From Sphingomonadaceae bacterium (GTDB lineage Bacteria > Pseudomonadota > Alphaproteobacteria > Sphingomonadales > Sphingomonadaceae): a DNA stretch of 34,472 nt. The notes below the pieces were generated by a model. It did no database searches, was not told where the DNA came from, and worked only from the letters and a program-made list of their open reading frames with translations. Position numbers and translations under genes: made by a program. Shown here piece by piece: positions 1 through 7,029 of the stretch (the first letter of the stretch is position 1; each line of letters begins with the position of its first letter). The stretch covers positions 1 to 34,472 of the forward strand of contig CANJCQ010000045.1 of the NCBI GenBank assembly GCA_947473355.1. The letters are read 5' to 3'.

Positions 1-36
1 CATCGCCGCTTGCAACACCGCAAGATCGCCGCCTAA
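1..36 (+). CDS. C-terminal tail of an unidentified protein (partial)
   Basis: An open frame enters from the left edge and ends at TAA (34-36), reading HRRLQHRKIAA. The tail is short and basic. Given the mobile-element debris nearby it could be the end of a transposase, but 11 residues cannot identify a family. After it, positions 37-308 hold no convincing gene. The only item there is an 8-codon ORF at 122-148 preceded by a good AAAGGAG, which may be a relic gene start. Confidence 0.25.
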   Translation, partial: HRRLQHRKIAA

Positions 37-308
37 TATCAACCCCAGATGAGGCCGACACTCCGCTAATCTACGCCGACAACTGTCTCAAATAATCTGA
101 CGACGAACACAAAGGAGCCACATGATTGTGCGTTTCCATGATCATTGATATCATGAATTGCTGCTATCATGCAGTGTGAGTCGCTTCAAGGCTTGGATTG
201 CTGACTGCTCGGGCACAGCAGATGGTCCTGCCTAGATACCACTCACATGTACTCTCAGAAGCCAGCGTCAAACGATGGCAGTTTCCAATCCAACAAAAAG
301 TTGTAAAT

Positions 309-334
309 ATGGCCATTATCGCTATATTGGCCAT
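309..334. promoter_or_regulatory. Palindromic operator upstream of the toxin-antitoxin pair
   Basis: The arms ATGGCCATTAT (309-319) and ATATTGGCCAT (324-334) are inverted repeats matching at 10 of 11 positions around a CGCT spacer. The site lies 22 bases before the antitoxin start, and a ribosome-binding site (AGGAG, 345-349) sits between them. Phd/YefM-type antitoxins commonly repress their own operon by binding such a palindrome, so autoregulation is the natural inference. Confidence 0.55.
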
Positions 335-356
335 CTGACCATTCAGGAGCAAACCC

Positions 357-662
357 ATGCCTGCCGCTGCCCAGATCGAGCGCAAGAGCGTTCCGCTCAC
401 CAAATTCCATAACGCCACCGGCGAGTATCTCGACATGGCCCTGCGCAGCCCGATCGTTCTCACCAGCCACGGACGCAAACGGCAGATCGTCGCTGACAGC
501 GCCTACTTCGAAAGGCTCGAGGAACTCGCCCGCGGCAACATCATCGAGGCCATGGACATTCAGGTCGTCTCGAGTGCCGACATGCCCCACGATTTACGTC
601 AGCGCATCCTCGCAAACCAGCCCACCGAGGAGGAAATCGCGAATGACAAGTGGAACGATTGA
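357..662 (+). CDS. Phd/YefM-like antitoxin
   Basis: This 101-residue protein has the shape of a Phd/YefM antitoxin. The N-terminal part (about residues 8-55) carries the family pattern 'VPLTKFHNATGEYLD ... SPIVLTSHGRKRQIVADSAYFERL', which normally forms the DNA-binding dimer. The C-terminal tail is acidic (ends EEEIANDKWND), as expected for the segment that wraps the toxin. The ATG at 357 is preceded by AGGAG. The stop codon overlaps the next gene by 20 bases, implying translational coupling with the PemK/MazF-like toxin. The palindrome immediately upstream is the probable autoregulatory operator. The family call comes from pattern recognition; the cognate toxin is inferred from adjacency. 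Confidence 0.85.
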   Translation: MPAAAQIERKSVPLTKFHNATGEYLDMALRSPIVLTSHGRKRQIVADSAYFERLEELARGNIIEAMDIQVVSSADMPHDLRQRILANQPTEEEIANDKWND

Positions 663-1041
663 CCAGATCAAGATCGGGCACGTCCTCCGCTATGTCTATC
701 TGTTCAAGTCCGAAGCAGCCGCAGGCCGCGACGAAGGCGTCAAGGAGCGTCCGGTCGTGGTTCTCCACGTCGATCATGACGGACAGCGCGTCTACGTCTT
801 GCCGGTCACGACCAAAGGCGACGGCAAAGCGGGCGCTATCCCGCTTCCTGCAGAAGTCGCCTCGGCTTGCGGCCTCGCTCCGCATTCATCGGTGCTTGTT
901 ACCGAATACAACCATTTCAGATGGCTCGGCTTTGACATACGGCCCGTCGGGGAAGGCTATATAGCCGGTCGCCTTCCACCGGGCTTCACCGCCAAGATAC
1001 GCGCCCTTGCTGCCAGCGCCAGAGGGATTGATCGGGACTGA
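643..1041 (+). CDS. PemK/MazF-like toxin
   Basis: The likely start is ATG 643, because GAGGAG (626-631) lies at a proper distance. The frame extends further upstream only through the antitoxin gene. The 132-residue product shows the PemK/MazF-like pattern: an N-terminal 'IGHVLRYVYLF' strand, a 'GVKERPVVVLHV' motif, 'RVYVLPVTTKG', then 'VLVTEYNHFRWLGFDIRP', and a C-terminal 'GRLPPGFTAKIRAL' helix. Proteins of this class are usually mRNA-cleaving growth inhibitors neutralised by the neighbouring antitoxin. The 20-base overlap with the antitoxin gene supports a functional pair. Activity cannot be read from the sequence, but no frameshift or truncation is visible. Confidence 0.82.
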   Translation: MTSGTIDQIKIGHVLRYVYLFKSEAAAGRDEGVKERPVVVLHVDHDGQRVYVLPVTTKGDGKAGAIPLPAEVASACGLAPHSSVLVTEYNHFRWLGFDIRPVGEGYIAGRLPPGFTAKIRALAASARGIDRD

Positions 1042-1141
1042 GACCCAGCATGAGGACAAGTATCATGTCGAGGGAAGGCAAGTCTGAAACCTCCACGCCG
1101 GAATCGTGCAGGCCACTAACCGCGGAAGGCGATCTTGAGCA

Positions 1142-1307
1142 CTAAAGGAAGCGGCAATCGCGCTGGTCCAGCGCTGCGTCCGCAACACGCAGCTGGCGGA
1201 CCTTCACGCGGGAATTTTTCCGGCAAGCCAATCCGGTGACTACGACGATGTGAAGGTCATCTCGCCCTATGGCGAGACAATTCCACAAACTGCGCGGCGC
1301 ATTGCTC
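1142..1307 (+). pseudogene. Unrecognised gene fragment
   Basis: One frame reads a protein-like stretch (LKEAAIALVQRCVRN..., ...GDYDDVKVISPYGE) without a normal ATG: an in-frame TGA stands at 1136-1138. Around 1300 the coding signal shifts to another frame with LLM oxidoreductase similarity. The composition looks like real coding sequence, perhaps a small conserved protein, but I cannot name the family. It is most likely a remnant joined to other remnants by rearrangement. Confidence 0.35.
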
Positions 1308-1406
1308 GCGCCAAAGCCGCTGGGCCGGATTCCGATACTCATCGGCGGTTCGGGGCCGAAGACCCTGGCGCTGGTGCGCCAGCAACCGAATCTTCCAGAT
1401 CAATGA
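1308..1406 (+). pseudogene. LLM-class (luciferase-like) oxidoreductase fragment
   Basis: The frame reads 'GRIPILIGGSGPKTLALVRQ', the segment typical of the C-terminal half of luciferase-like/F420-type oxidoreductases, where the substrate-barrel strand 'P(I/V)xIGGxG' is followed by a helix. The similarity stops at about 1382 and the frame closes at TGA 1404-1406. Neither the rest of the barrel nor a start codon is present. It abuts, head to head, the CitE-like fragment on the other strand, so this is a recombination junction. Confidence 0.6.
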
Positions 1407-1506
1407 TCACTATATCGGTCGGAAGGCTGCGCGCCTTGGCAATCGCCTTGGCATTGGTGGCCGGAAAATACAGCGCGCTGCGGCGCGGGCGGTTCTGCGT
1501 GCTCAT
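1381..1506 (-). pseudogene. N-terminal fragment of a CitE/HpcH-type aldolase or citrate lyase beta subunit
   Basis: Starting at ATG 1506, the 42 codons read 'MSTQNRPRRSALYFPATNAK...' and then '...PTDIVIIDLEDSVA'. This is the hallmark N-terminus of HpcH/HpaI and CitE-family C-C lyases (first barrel strand 'RSxLYxPxxN' and the 'DLEDxV' metal-site strand). The match ends exactly where the LLM fragment begins. The remaining 200 or more residues are absent. The start codon lies one base after the stop of the MetE-like fragment, so the two were once neighbours in an operon. Confidence 0.78.
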
Positions 1507-1507
1507 G

Positions 1508-1654
1508 TCAGGCTGCGGTTTTTGCCCAGAGCTTGATGCTTGCCCGCCGGGCACCTTCGACCATTGATTCCAGTTTGCGCCAGGCGATGTCCGGGAAAAC
1601 TGTCGGATAGCCGGAGAAGGTCGAGAACCCGCAATCCGATCCCGCCATCACCCG
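1508..1654 (-). pseudogene. C-terminal fragment of a MetE-like (cobalamin-independent) methionine synthase family protein
   Basis: The minus frame ending at TGA 1510-1508 reads 'RVMAGSDCGFSTFSGYP', then '...DIAWRKLESMVEGARRAS', then 'IKLWAKTAA'. The G-S/T-D-C-G-F motif is the C-terminal zinc-ligand cysteine region of the MetE catalytic domain, and the trailing helix fits the family. The fragment begins at the break of the IS3 element, so everything upstream of about 48 residues is lost. It is a relic, joined tail to head with the CitE-like fragment. Confidence 0.75.
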
Positions 1655-1987
1655 CTCACGACCGCTGGCTCGCGAAGAACTGGGTAGCCTTTTTTAGGAT
1701 ATCCCTCTCCTCCTTCAGAACCCGGTTCTCAAGGCGAAGCCGTTCATTCTCGCGGGCCAGATCAGCCTGTGGTGCTGTCTCCAGATCAGCAGGACGATAC
1801 TCGCATACCCACTTGCTCAGCGTCGAAAGACCAACACCCAAATCTGACGCAACCCGCCGCCGTGACAGCCCGCTGCTCAACGCAATGCGAACTGCCTCAC
1901 GCTTGAAATCTTCTGTATGCTTCTTCATCTCGTCGGTCTCCTTGATCGAGTGTTAAACTCTCAAGTGACCGGCGCAAAACCGTTACA
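1655..1987 (-). mobile_element. Truncated IS3-family element with one intact end
   Basis: The element is read on the minus strand. Its outer end is at 1987 (TGTAACGGTTTTGCGCCGGT inward). This is fixed because the interrupted dienelactone hydrolase frame resumes at 1989. The element contains orfA complete to its stop. Directly after orfA, where orfB with the DDE integrase domain should begin, the sequence becomes the MetE-like fragment. About two thirds of the IS and its other inverted repeat are missing, so it is not autonomous. Confidence 0.75.
1656..1928 (-). CDS. IS3-family transposase OrfA
   Basis: This 90-residue protein has a helix-turn-helix at about residues 6-45 ('FKREAVRIALSSGLSRRRVASDLGVG', then 'STLSKWV'). 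A leucine-zipper-like heptad region follows at about residues 58-84 ('ENERLRLENRVLKEERDILKKA'), the classical layout of IS3-family OrfA. OrfA binds the terminal inverted repeats and normally acts as an OrfAB fusion made by frameshifting. Here orfB is missing, so the protein cannot catalyse transposition and could at most interfere with related elements. The gene sits between two host gene fragments. Confidence 0.85.
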   Translation of the reverse strand: MKKHTEDFKREAVRIALSSGLSRRRVASDLGVGLSTLSKWVCEYRPADLETAPQADLARENERLRLENRVLKEERDILKKATQFFASQRS

Positions 1988-1988
1988 A

Positions 1989-2105
1989 GTCCACGAAGCG
2001 CTGCACGGCTATATGATGCCGAGCCGGGAAGAGCTTTATAACGAGGCAGCAGCCGAAAAGGTCTGGGGCCGGATGGAAGCGCTGTTCGCCCGCAATCTGG
2101 GCTGA
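1989..2105 (+). pseudogene. C-terminal fragment of a dienelactone hydrolase family protein
   Basis: From the IS boundary the frame reads 'VHEALHGYMMPSREELYNEA' and ends '...GRMEALFARNLG' with TGA at 2103-2105. This is the last alpha/beta-hydrolase segment of dienelactone hydrolases, where the catalytic His sits in an 'HGF/HGY' motif (here HGY). The upstream part of the gene, including the nucleophile Cys and Asp, is absent because the IS3 element occupies its place. A longer apparent ORF starting at 1917 is an artefact that reads through the IS end. Confidence 0.72.
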
Positions 2106-2127
2106 GGCCTGGACTGAGTCGCGGCGA

Positions 2128-2982
2128 TCAGGCCATGGCGTGCTGCGGCTTCCAGCCAGGCACCAGATCGTGCTCGACGCAGAACTCCTGCCCCTGAATG
2201 CACTGGCCGTTGAGCGCGGCTGCGCCTGGCTGCGTCGCCAGCCACAGCACCACTTCGCCGATCACTTCGGGCGGGGCCCAATTGTCGGCGTTGAAGCCGA
2301 AGCCGGCCATGTCCTGCAGCAGGCGCTCGGTTTTGACCGGGCCGGGCTGGAGGTTGAAGGCGCGGATGCCCTGATCGCCATATTCGACCGCGAGCAGCCC
2401 GGCCAGCGAGTGGCCCGCTGCCTTGGACATGGCATAGGACAGCCCCCAGCCGCCTTCACCGACCTTCGTCGGCGGTGCCTGATAGGCGGCGGTCGAAGTG
2501 ATATAGATCACAGTCCCCGAACCGCGCTTCAGCATCGGCGGCACAAGATAGTGGTTGAGCAGCAAGGGTGAGAGCGCATTGCCCTGAACGTGCTTTTCCA
2601 GCACATCGACCGGGGTATCGAAGGTCAGGTCCATGTGACCGGGCCCGATGAAGCGGGCGTTGTGGACGATCAGATCGACCCCGCCCCAGCGTTCCAGCAC
2701 GGTCGTGGCGGCAGCACCCAGCGAGGCGCGATCGATCAGGTCTGCCGGTACCACCATCACCTCTGCGCCTGCCGCACGCGCCAACTCTGCGGTGGAGTTG
2801 AGCGAGCCGGGGAGGGGTGAGGTGTCCGACTTCTTGACCGTGCTCGAATGCTCGCGGCTTTCGCCTTCTTCCAGCGTGCGCGCGGTGATCGCCAGGTCAA
2901 ACCCGCCTTTGGCAAGGCTCAGCGCGATGCCCTTTCCGATGCCCCGGCTGGCGCCAGTGACGAATGCTTTTGGTCTTGCCAT
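2128..2982 (-). CDS. SDR family NAD(P)-dependent oxidoreductase
   Basis: This 284-residue short-chain dehydrogenase/reductase has the nucleotide-binding motif TGASRGIG at residues 9-16. Catalytic residues are Asn108 (in the variant 'HNAR' instead of NNAG), Ser163, Tyr183 and Lys187 (YAMSK). An unusual insertion of about 25 polar residues (about 38-62) follows the second strand. The ATG is preceded by AGGGAGAGAG. The gene lies 32 bases downstream of an LLM-class oxidoreductase on the same strand, so the two probably form an operon oxidising or reducing a hydroxyl/ketone on the same substrate. The substrate cannot be told from sequence. Confidence 0.9.
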   Translation of the reverse strand: MARPKAFVTGASRGIGKGIALSLAKGGFDLAITARTLEEGESREHSSTVKKSDTSPLPGSLNSTAELARAAGAEVMVVPADLIDRASLGAAATTVLERWGGVDLIVHNARFIGPGHMDLTFDTPVDVLEKHVQGNALSPLLLNHYLVPPMLKRGSGTVIYITSTAAYQAPPTKVGEGGWGLSYAMSKAAGHSLAGLLAVEYGDQGIRAFNLQPGPVKTERLLQDMAGFGFNADNWAPPEVIGEVVLWLATQPGAAALNGQCIQGQEFCVEHDLVPGWKPQHAMA

Positions 2983-3014
2983 TGTTCTCTCTCCCTTATG
3001 TTGTTTTCAGCAGT

Positions 3015-3896
3015 TCACGCCATTGGCGACAGCATTTCAAGCAGCTTTTCGTCTTCCAGCGTCAACAGCGCGCCTCCCTTGGGCATGATCTGGATCGCGA
3101 CCTGATCGGCGCCGGCCTCCCAGTGCTCGTGGATGCGGGTCCGGATCGGCTCGGCATCGCCCCAGGCGAGCAGGGCATCGGCCACCCGGTCCGACCCCTC
3201 GCCGATGAAATCCGCCTCGGTAAAGCCCATGCGCTCAAGGCTGTTCCGGTAATTGGGCATGGTCGCGAGCCCGGTAGCGAGGCCGCGGCCGACTGCGCGC
3301 GCCGCTTCGGCATCGCTTTCGAGCATGACCTTCTGCTCAACCAGCAACAGCTTGTCCGGCCCCAGAATCGCGCGCGCCATGGCGGTATGCTGCGGCGTGG
3401 TGCTGAACGGATGCGCGCCGTCCGCATGATCGCGGGCCAGCTCCAGCATTTTGGGCCCTAAAGCTGCAATCACCGTCAGCGGCCTTTCGGCGGGCATTGG
3501 CCCGGCATATTGAAACGCGGCCATGGCCTCAAGGTAAGCGCGCATCGTCGCCACGGGCTTGCCATAAGTGTGCCCGCGCATGCCCTCGACGATGAATGCA
3601 TGCGAAGCGCCCATGCCCAGCAGAAACCGCCCGCCCCATTGCTCGTTCAGGCCATATTGCGCGCCGACCATCATCGCCGGATCGCGCGAATAGATATTGG
3701 CGACCCCCAGCGCGACCTGCAGCCGCTCGGTTCCGGCAAGGATCTTTGCGGCCAGCACCATCGGATCGCTGCCCATGCCGTCGTTGATCCAGAGCGTGCC
3801 ATAGCCCCATGTTTCCAGTCGCCGGGCGAACTCCACCAGATCGGCCGAAGCATAGCCGATAGTGTTGATCCAGACTGCCAGCCTGTCGATTCGCAT
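3015..3896 (-). CDS. LLM-class oxidoreductase (TIGR03620-like)
   Basis: ATG 3896 is chosen because the conserved fold starts at 'MRIDRLAVWI'; the frame runs upstream another 21 codons without family features. The 293-residue product has the pattern of the TIGR03620 group of luciferase-like monooxygenases: 'GYGTLWINDGMGSDPMVLAA', 'LQVALGVANIYSRDP', 'GRFLLGMGASHA' and 'AALGPKMLELARDHADGAHP'. Members are annotated as F420-dependent, but flavin use is equally possible, and no F420 or flavin-reductase gene is visible here. It is paralogous to the gene at 25743-26624, sharing the AALGPKMLELARD block. It heads an LLM-SDR operon divergent from the carboxymuconolactone-decarboxylase-like gene. Confidence 0.85.
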   Translation of the reverse strand: MRIDRLAVWINTIGYASADLVEFARRLETWGYGTLWINDGMGSDPMVLAAKILAGTERLQVALGVANIYSRDPAMMVGAQYGLNEQWGGRFLLGMGASHAFIVEGMRGHTYGKPVATMRAYLEAMAAFQYAGPMPAERPLTVIAALGPKMLELARDHADGAHPFSTTPQHTAMARAILGPDKLLLVEQKVMLESDAEAARAVGRGLATGLATMPNYRNSLERMGFTEADFIGEGSDRVADALLAWGDAEPIRTRIHEHWEAGADQVAIQIMPKGGALLTLEDEKLLEMLSPMA

Positions 3897-4070
3897 GCGC
3901 CGATCCTCTTGCCCCGGTTTGTTTGGAGCAGAGCATAGGGCAAGCGCGGTGCGGATCAATTCGCCAATTTGCAGGTGGGGGCAGGGCGACGCGGCGCTGG
4001 ACGCAGGGGCTGGTCCTGCCTAACGTCGCCAACTGGCCGCAAGACGGAACAGAACAACCGGGAGGTGGAT

Positions 4071-4598
4071 ATGCCGCGAATACCTTATGCCGATAAGGCC
4101 AGCTTTTCAGATCCAGACACGGCAAACGTCACCCGAATGCTCGCCGTTGCCTCGCCGATCGTGTCGAAGGCGATGGGTGACCTTGGCAGCGCTTTTATCA
4201 AGGGATCGCCGTTGCCGCCGAAACTGCGCGAGATTGCGATCTTGCGCGCCGGTTACATCTCGAATGCCCTTTATGAAACCTGGCAGCACGAAGCGCTTGG
4301 CCGCTTCGTCGGATTGAATGACAGCCAGATTGCAGCGATCAAGGCTGGTGATGCCAATTCGAATGCGCTCGATGCAGCCGAACGTGCGGTGCTCGCCTTT
4401 GTCGAGGATGTGATTGTGAATGTTCGCGCCAGCGATGCCACGCTGTCTGCGGTGCGCAAGCATCTGGGCGATGCCGAAGTGCTCGATCTGATTCTGGTCA
4501 CTGGCTACTATATGACGATCTCCCGGCTGCTGGAGACGACCGGCGTGGAACTGGACGCTGAGCCGATCGACTGGAATGTGTTCATGAAGCCCAGGTAA
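4071..4598 (+). CDS. Carboxymuconolactone decarboxylase (CMD) family protein
   Basis: ATG 4071 is chosen over the open upstream frame because GGGAGGTGG (4060-4068) lies just before it. The 175-residue product has the all-helical CMD/AhpD-like core: 'LPPKLREIAILRAGYI', then 'YETWQHEALGRFVGLNDSQI', then 'ALDAAERAVLAFVEDV'. It lacks the CxxC thiol pair of AhpD, so it is not a peroxidase of that kind and resembles the CMD/hydrolase-associated branch. It is followed 17 bases later by a family III CoA-transferase, suggesting a shared operon. The precise reaction is unknown; these small proteins often accompany aromatic or alicyclic catabolic genes. Confidence 0.85.
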   Translation: MPRIPYADKASFSDPDTANVTRMLAVASPIVSKAMGDLGSAFIKGSPLPPKLREIAILRAGYISNALYETWQHEALGRFVGLNDSQIAAIKAGDANSNALDAAERAVLAFVEDVIVNVRASDATLSAVRKHLGDAEVLDLILVTGYYMTISRLLETTGVELDAEPIDWNVFMKPR

Positions 4599-4615
4599 GT
4601 GGCGGCGAATTGGTA

Positions 4616-5878
4616 ATGGGATTGACTGACAAGGTGACGAAATTGGCTGAAGGCGACGCGGCGCAGGAACCTGTCTGGAAGGGGCCTTTGCAGGGAATCC
4701 GGGTGCTCGATTTCACCCGGGTGCTCGCCGGGCCTTTCGCGACGCAGATCCTGAGCGATCTTGGCGCCGAGATCATCAAGCTGGAGCCGCCCGGCAGCGG
4801 CGACGACACCCGCGGCTTTCCCCCGCATCGCGGCGGCGAGAGCCATTATTTCATCGCGATCAACCGCGGCAAGCGGAGCATCGTCATCGATCTGCGCACT
4901 GATGAAGGCAAGCAGGTCGTCAGGCAGCTCGTCGCCACGGTCGATGTCGTGGTCGAGAACTATCGTCCCGGGGTGATGGAGCGGCTGGGCCTGGGCTTTG
5001 ATGCGCTCTCCGCGATCAACCCGCGCCTGGTCTATTGCGCCATCTCCGGCTTCGGCCTCACCGGCCCGATGCGCGACAAGCCGAGCTTCGATATCGTCAC
5101 ACAAGCGCTCTCGGGCGCGATGAGCGTAAATGGCGAGGCCGGAAGGCTGCCGGTCAAGCTTGGCCTGCCGATCGGTGATCTCAGCGGCGGCATCTTCGGT
5201 TCGATCGGCATTCTCGCTGCAATCATCGAACGACAGACCACTGGCAAGGGCCGGCTGGTCGATGTGTCGCTGCAGGACGGCACCATGGGCCTGCTCGGCT
5301 ATCTCTCGCAGCTCGCCTTCTTCAACGGCAGCGATCCGGTGCCGGTCGGCTCCAGCCATCCCTATATCGTGCCCTACAATTCCTATGCGGCGAGCGACGG
5401 TGCGGTACTGATCGCCTGCCTTACCCCGAGCTTTTTCGGCAAGCTGTGCGAAGGGCTGGGCGTGGCCGAATGGGGCGCACGCGACGACTTGCAGACCATG
5501 GAAGGCCGCCGCGACGCGCGCGAAGAAGTCGACCGGGTGATCGGCGAAGTGGTGGCAAGCCACACGGTTGCCGAGATGGTGGAACTGCTGGAACGCTACG
5601 ACGTGCCGCATGCCCCGATCCTGAGCGTAACCCAGGCGCTCGAACATCCGCACTCGGCGGCGCGCGGCATGCTTGAGACCGTGGACCACCCCTTGGCCGG
5701 CGAGCTCCGGCTGGTCGGGCGGCCGATCAAATTCGTCGGCGATGCGCAGCCCCCGCTGGTGCGCCCGCCGCTCTATGGCGAACATAGCCGCGAGATTCTG
5801 GCGGAGGCGGGCTTCGATGCGGCGCAGATTGCGAAGCTGGAAGAGCTGGGCGTGCTGACCTCTTATGAGGTGGGCTAA
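4616..5878 (+). CDS. Family III CoA-transferase (CaiB/BaiF type)
   Basis: This 420-residue enzyme has the typical opening 'LQGIRVLDFTRVLAGPFATQ', followed by 'LSDLGAEIIKLEPPGSGDDT'. The catalytic Asp is probably Asp159 in 'KPSFDIVTQALSG', equivalent to the formyl-CoA transferase nucleophile. The C-terminal region contains 'YDVPHAPILSVTQALEHPH'. Such enzymes move CoA between carboxylic acids through an aspartyl-CoA anhydride and activate substrates without ATP. ATG 4616 is preferred over an in-frame TTG at 4610; the ribosome-binding site is weak, consistent with coupling to the CMD gene 17 bases upstream. After it comes a large structured repeat and the convergent IclR gene. Confidence 0.92.
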   Translation: MGLTDKVTKLAEGDAAQEPVWKGPLQGIRVLDFTRVLAGPFATQILSDLGAEIIKLEPPGSGDDTRGFPPHRGGESHYFIAINRGKRSIVIDLRTDEGKQVVRQLVATVDVVVENYRPGVMERLGLGFDALSAINPRLVYCAISGFGLTGPMRDKPSFDIVTQALSGAMSVNGEAGRLPVKLGLPIGDLSGGIFGSIGILAAIIERQTTGKGRLVDVSLQDGTMGLLGYLSQLAFFNGSDPVPVGSSHPYIVPYNSYAASDGAVLIACLTPSFFGKLCEGLGVAEWGARDDLQTMEGRRDAREEVDRVIGEVVASHTVAEMVELLERYDVPHAPILSVTQALEHPHSAARGMLETVDHPLAGELRLVGRPIKFVGDAQPPLVRPPLYGEHSREILAEAGFDAAQIAKLEELGVLTSYEVG

Positions 5879-5881
5879 ACT

Positions 5882-6057
5882 CCTTCCCCCTTGATGGGGG
5901 AAGGATACGAAGCCTTACCCCTGCAAGGGGTTAGGCGCAGTTGGATGGGGGTGATAGTGCCCCACAGGCTGCACTTCGCGGTGAGATCACCCCCACCCAA
6001 CTTCGACTAGGCAACAAGTTGCCAAGTCTCCGTATCCCTCCCCCATCAAGGGGGAGG
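5882..6057. repeat. Cloverleaf-like intergenic repeat, copy 1
   Basis: Between two convergent genes lies a nested inverted repeat. The outer arms 5882-5909 and 6031-6057 pair with one gap and one mismatch, and each is itself a hairpin (CCTTCCCCC / GGGGGAAGG with loop TTGAT). The inner arms 5936-5955 and 5986-6005 pair at 18 of 20 positions. A small perfect hairpin GGCAAC-AA-GTTGCC follows at 6011-6024. The same layout, with different but still pairing bases, recurs at 9800-9959 in opposite orientation. It may work as a two-way terminator, but the size and conservation suggest a dispersed repeat family, perhaps related to the intergenic repeats described in Caulobacter and other alphaproteobacteria. 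Confidence 0.75.
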
Positions 6058-6076
6058 AAGGGCTTGGTTCGATGCC

Positions 6077-6862
6077 CTAAACCTCTTCCCCGCCAAGTTG
6101 CCCCGTCAAAAGACGCGCCTCATCGCACAGCGCCTGCTGCACCGCCTCCAGCCCCGTCCGCCGCAGCGCAGACGTAAGCCCGATTGCCACCAGCGCGTGG
6201 CTCGGCGCGCCGCGTGCCTTGCGCACGGGTGCTGCGAGCACAGTGACGCCGGCGATGTAATTGCCCTCGTCGATGCCAAATCCGGTCTCCCGCGTGCGAG
6301 CGACTTGGCGCTGCCATTCGGCGAAGGTCGGCGGATCATCCCAGCGTAGGGTATCGAACTTGGCCTCAAGCTGCTTGTCGGGATAGCCACCAAAGGCCGC
6401 GATGCAGCGTCCGGTGGCGCTGATCAGTGCAGGGAAGCGGCTGCCCACTTGCGTTGAAAGCTGGAAGCCGCCGCCGGCCTGGCTGACCGCAACGGCAATG
6501 ATATGGTCGATGCCGAAGATCTCCACCCCCAGCATGGTCACGTCGAACGCGCGGGCAAGCCGGTCGAGCGGGGCCTGCGCCATGCTGGCAAAGTGATCGC
6601 GCCGCAGCCAGCCGCGCGCCAGGGTCAGCACGCCCGAGGCGAGGGCATAGCGCTTGGTATCGGCATCGAAGCTGACCAGCTCTTCCGCCACCAGCGCGCG
6701 CAGCACATAGAGGCAGGTGCTGGGAACCAGACCCAGCTCGCGGGCAATCGCGCCGAGGCCCAGCGGCGCATCGCTCTTGCCGAGCAGCCGCAAGACAGCC
6801 GCCGCGCGGCTGATGGCGGGGGCCTTGCTGTCCTTGACGGTCTGGGCGAGTTCGGGGTTCAT
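6077..6862 (-). CDS. IclR-family transcriptional regulator
   Basis: ATG 6862 (reading 'MNPELAQTVKDSKAPAISRA') is chosen; the open frame continues 23 codons upstream but without family features. The 261-residue protein has an N-terminal winged helix (about residues 15-75, 'LGLGAIARELGLVPSTCLYV') and a C-terminal IclR effector domain ('ISATGRCIAAFGG', 'GFGIDEGNYIAGVTVLAAPV'). It is transcribed away from the acyl-CoA ligase/dehydratase pair, with an AT-rich palindromic region between. By the usual IclR arrangement it may control that divergent operon and itself. The effector is unknown, probably an acid from the pathway. Confidence 0.88.
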   Translation of the reverse strand: MNPELAQTVKDSKAPAISRAAAVLRLLGKSDAPLGLGAIARELGLVPSTCLYVLRALVAEELVSFDADTKRYALASGVLTLARGWLRRDHFASMAQAPLDRLARAFDVTMLGVEIFGIDHIIAVAVSQAGGGFQLSTQVGSRFPALISATGRCIAAFGGYPDKQLEAKFDTLRWDDPPTFAEWQRQVARTRETGFGIDEGNYIAGVTVLAAPVRKARGAPSHALVAIGLTSALRRTGLEAVQQALCDEARLLTGQLGGEEV

Positions 6863-6910
6863 TCTTGCTTCCAAAATCCTCCCCGAGACAAGCTCGGAGA
6901 GGATTTGTTC

Positions 6911-6933
6911 ATTCAATATATAGAATATCATTC
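6911..6933. promoter_or_regulatory. AT-rich palindromic site between the IclR and acyl-CoA ligase genes
   Basis: The sequence ATTCAATATATAGAAT (6911-6926) is a 16-base palindrome matching at 14 of 16 positions. A further ATTC at 6930-6933 makes a second GAAT-N3-ATTC palindrome with the right half. It stands out from the high-GC surroundings and lies 49 bases upstream of the regulator start. A binding site for the IclR protein is a reasonable guess; there is no direct evidence. Confidence 0.4.
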
Positions 6934-7029
6934 ACTATTTGCAACAGCAAGCAATTTCTGACATAGGTACCACCATCACACGGCACTTGGCGATTCGGTG
7001 GCTGATTTGCAGTGATTTTTGGTGAGACG

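Noticed and set aside
122..148. An 8-codon ORF with a good AAAGGAG before it
   Set aside because: It is too short to support as a gene; it may be the start of a lost gene or a leader peptide, but nothing downstream suggests attenuation.
1917..2105. A 62-codon ORF spanning the IS3 end and the dienelactone hydrolase remnant
   Set aside because: The first 24 codons come from the IS terminus; only the part from 1989 shows hydrolase similarity, so it is a chimeric artefact and not a gene.
4508..5785. A 425-codon open frame on the minus strand
   Set aside because: It is the antisense shadow of the CoA-transferase gene, whose motifs are unambiguous; the translation is His/Asp/Arg-rich without a recognisable fold.
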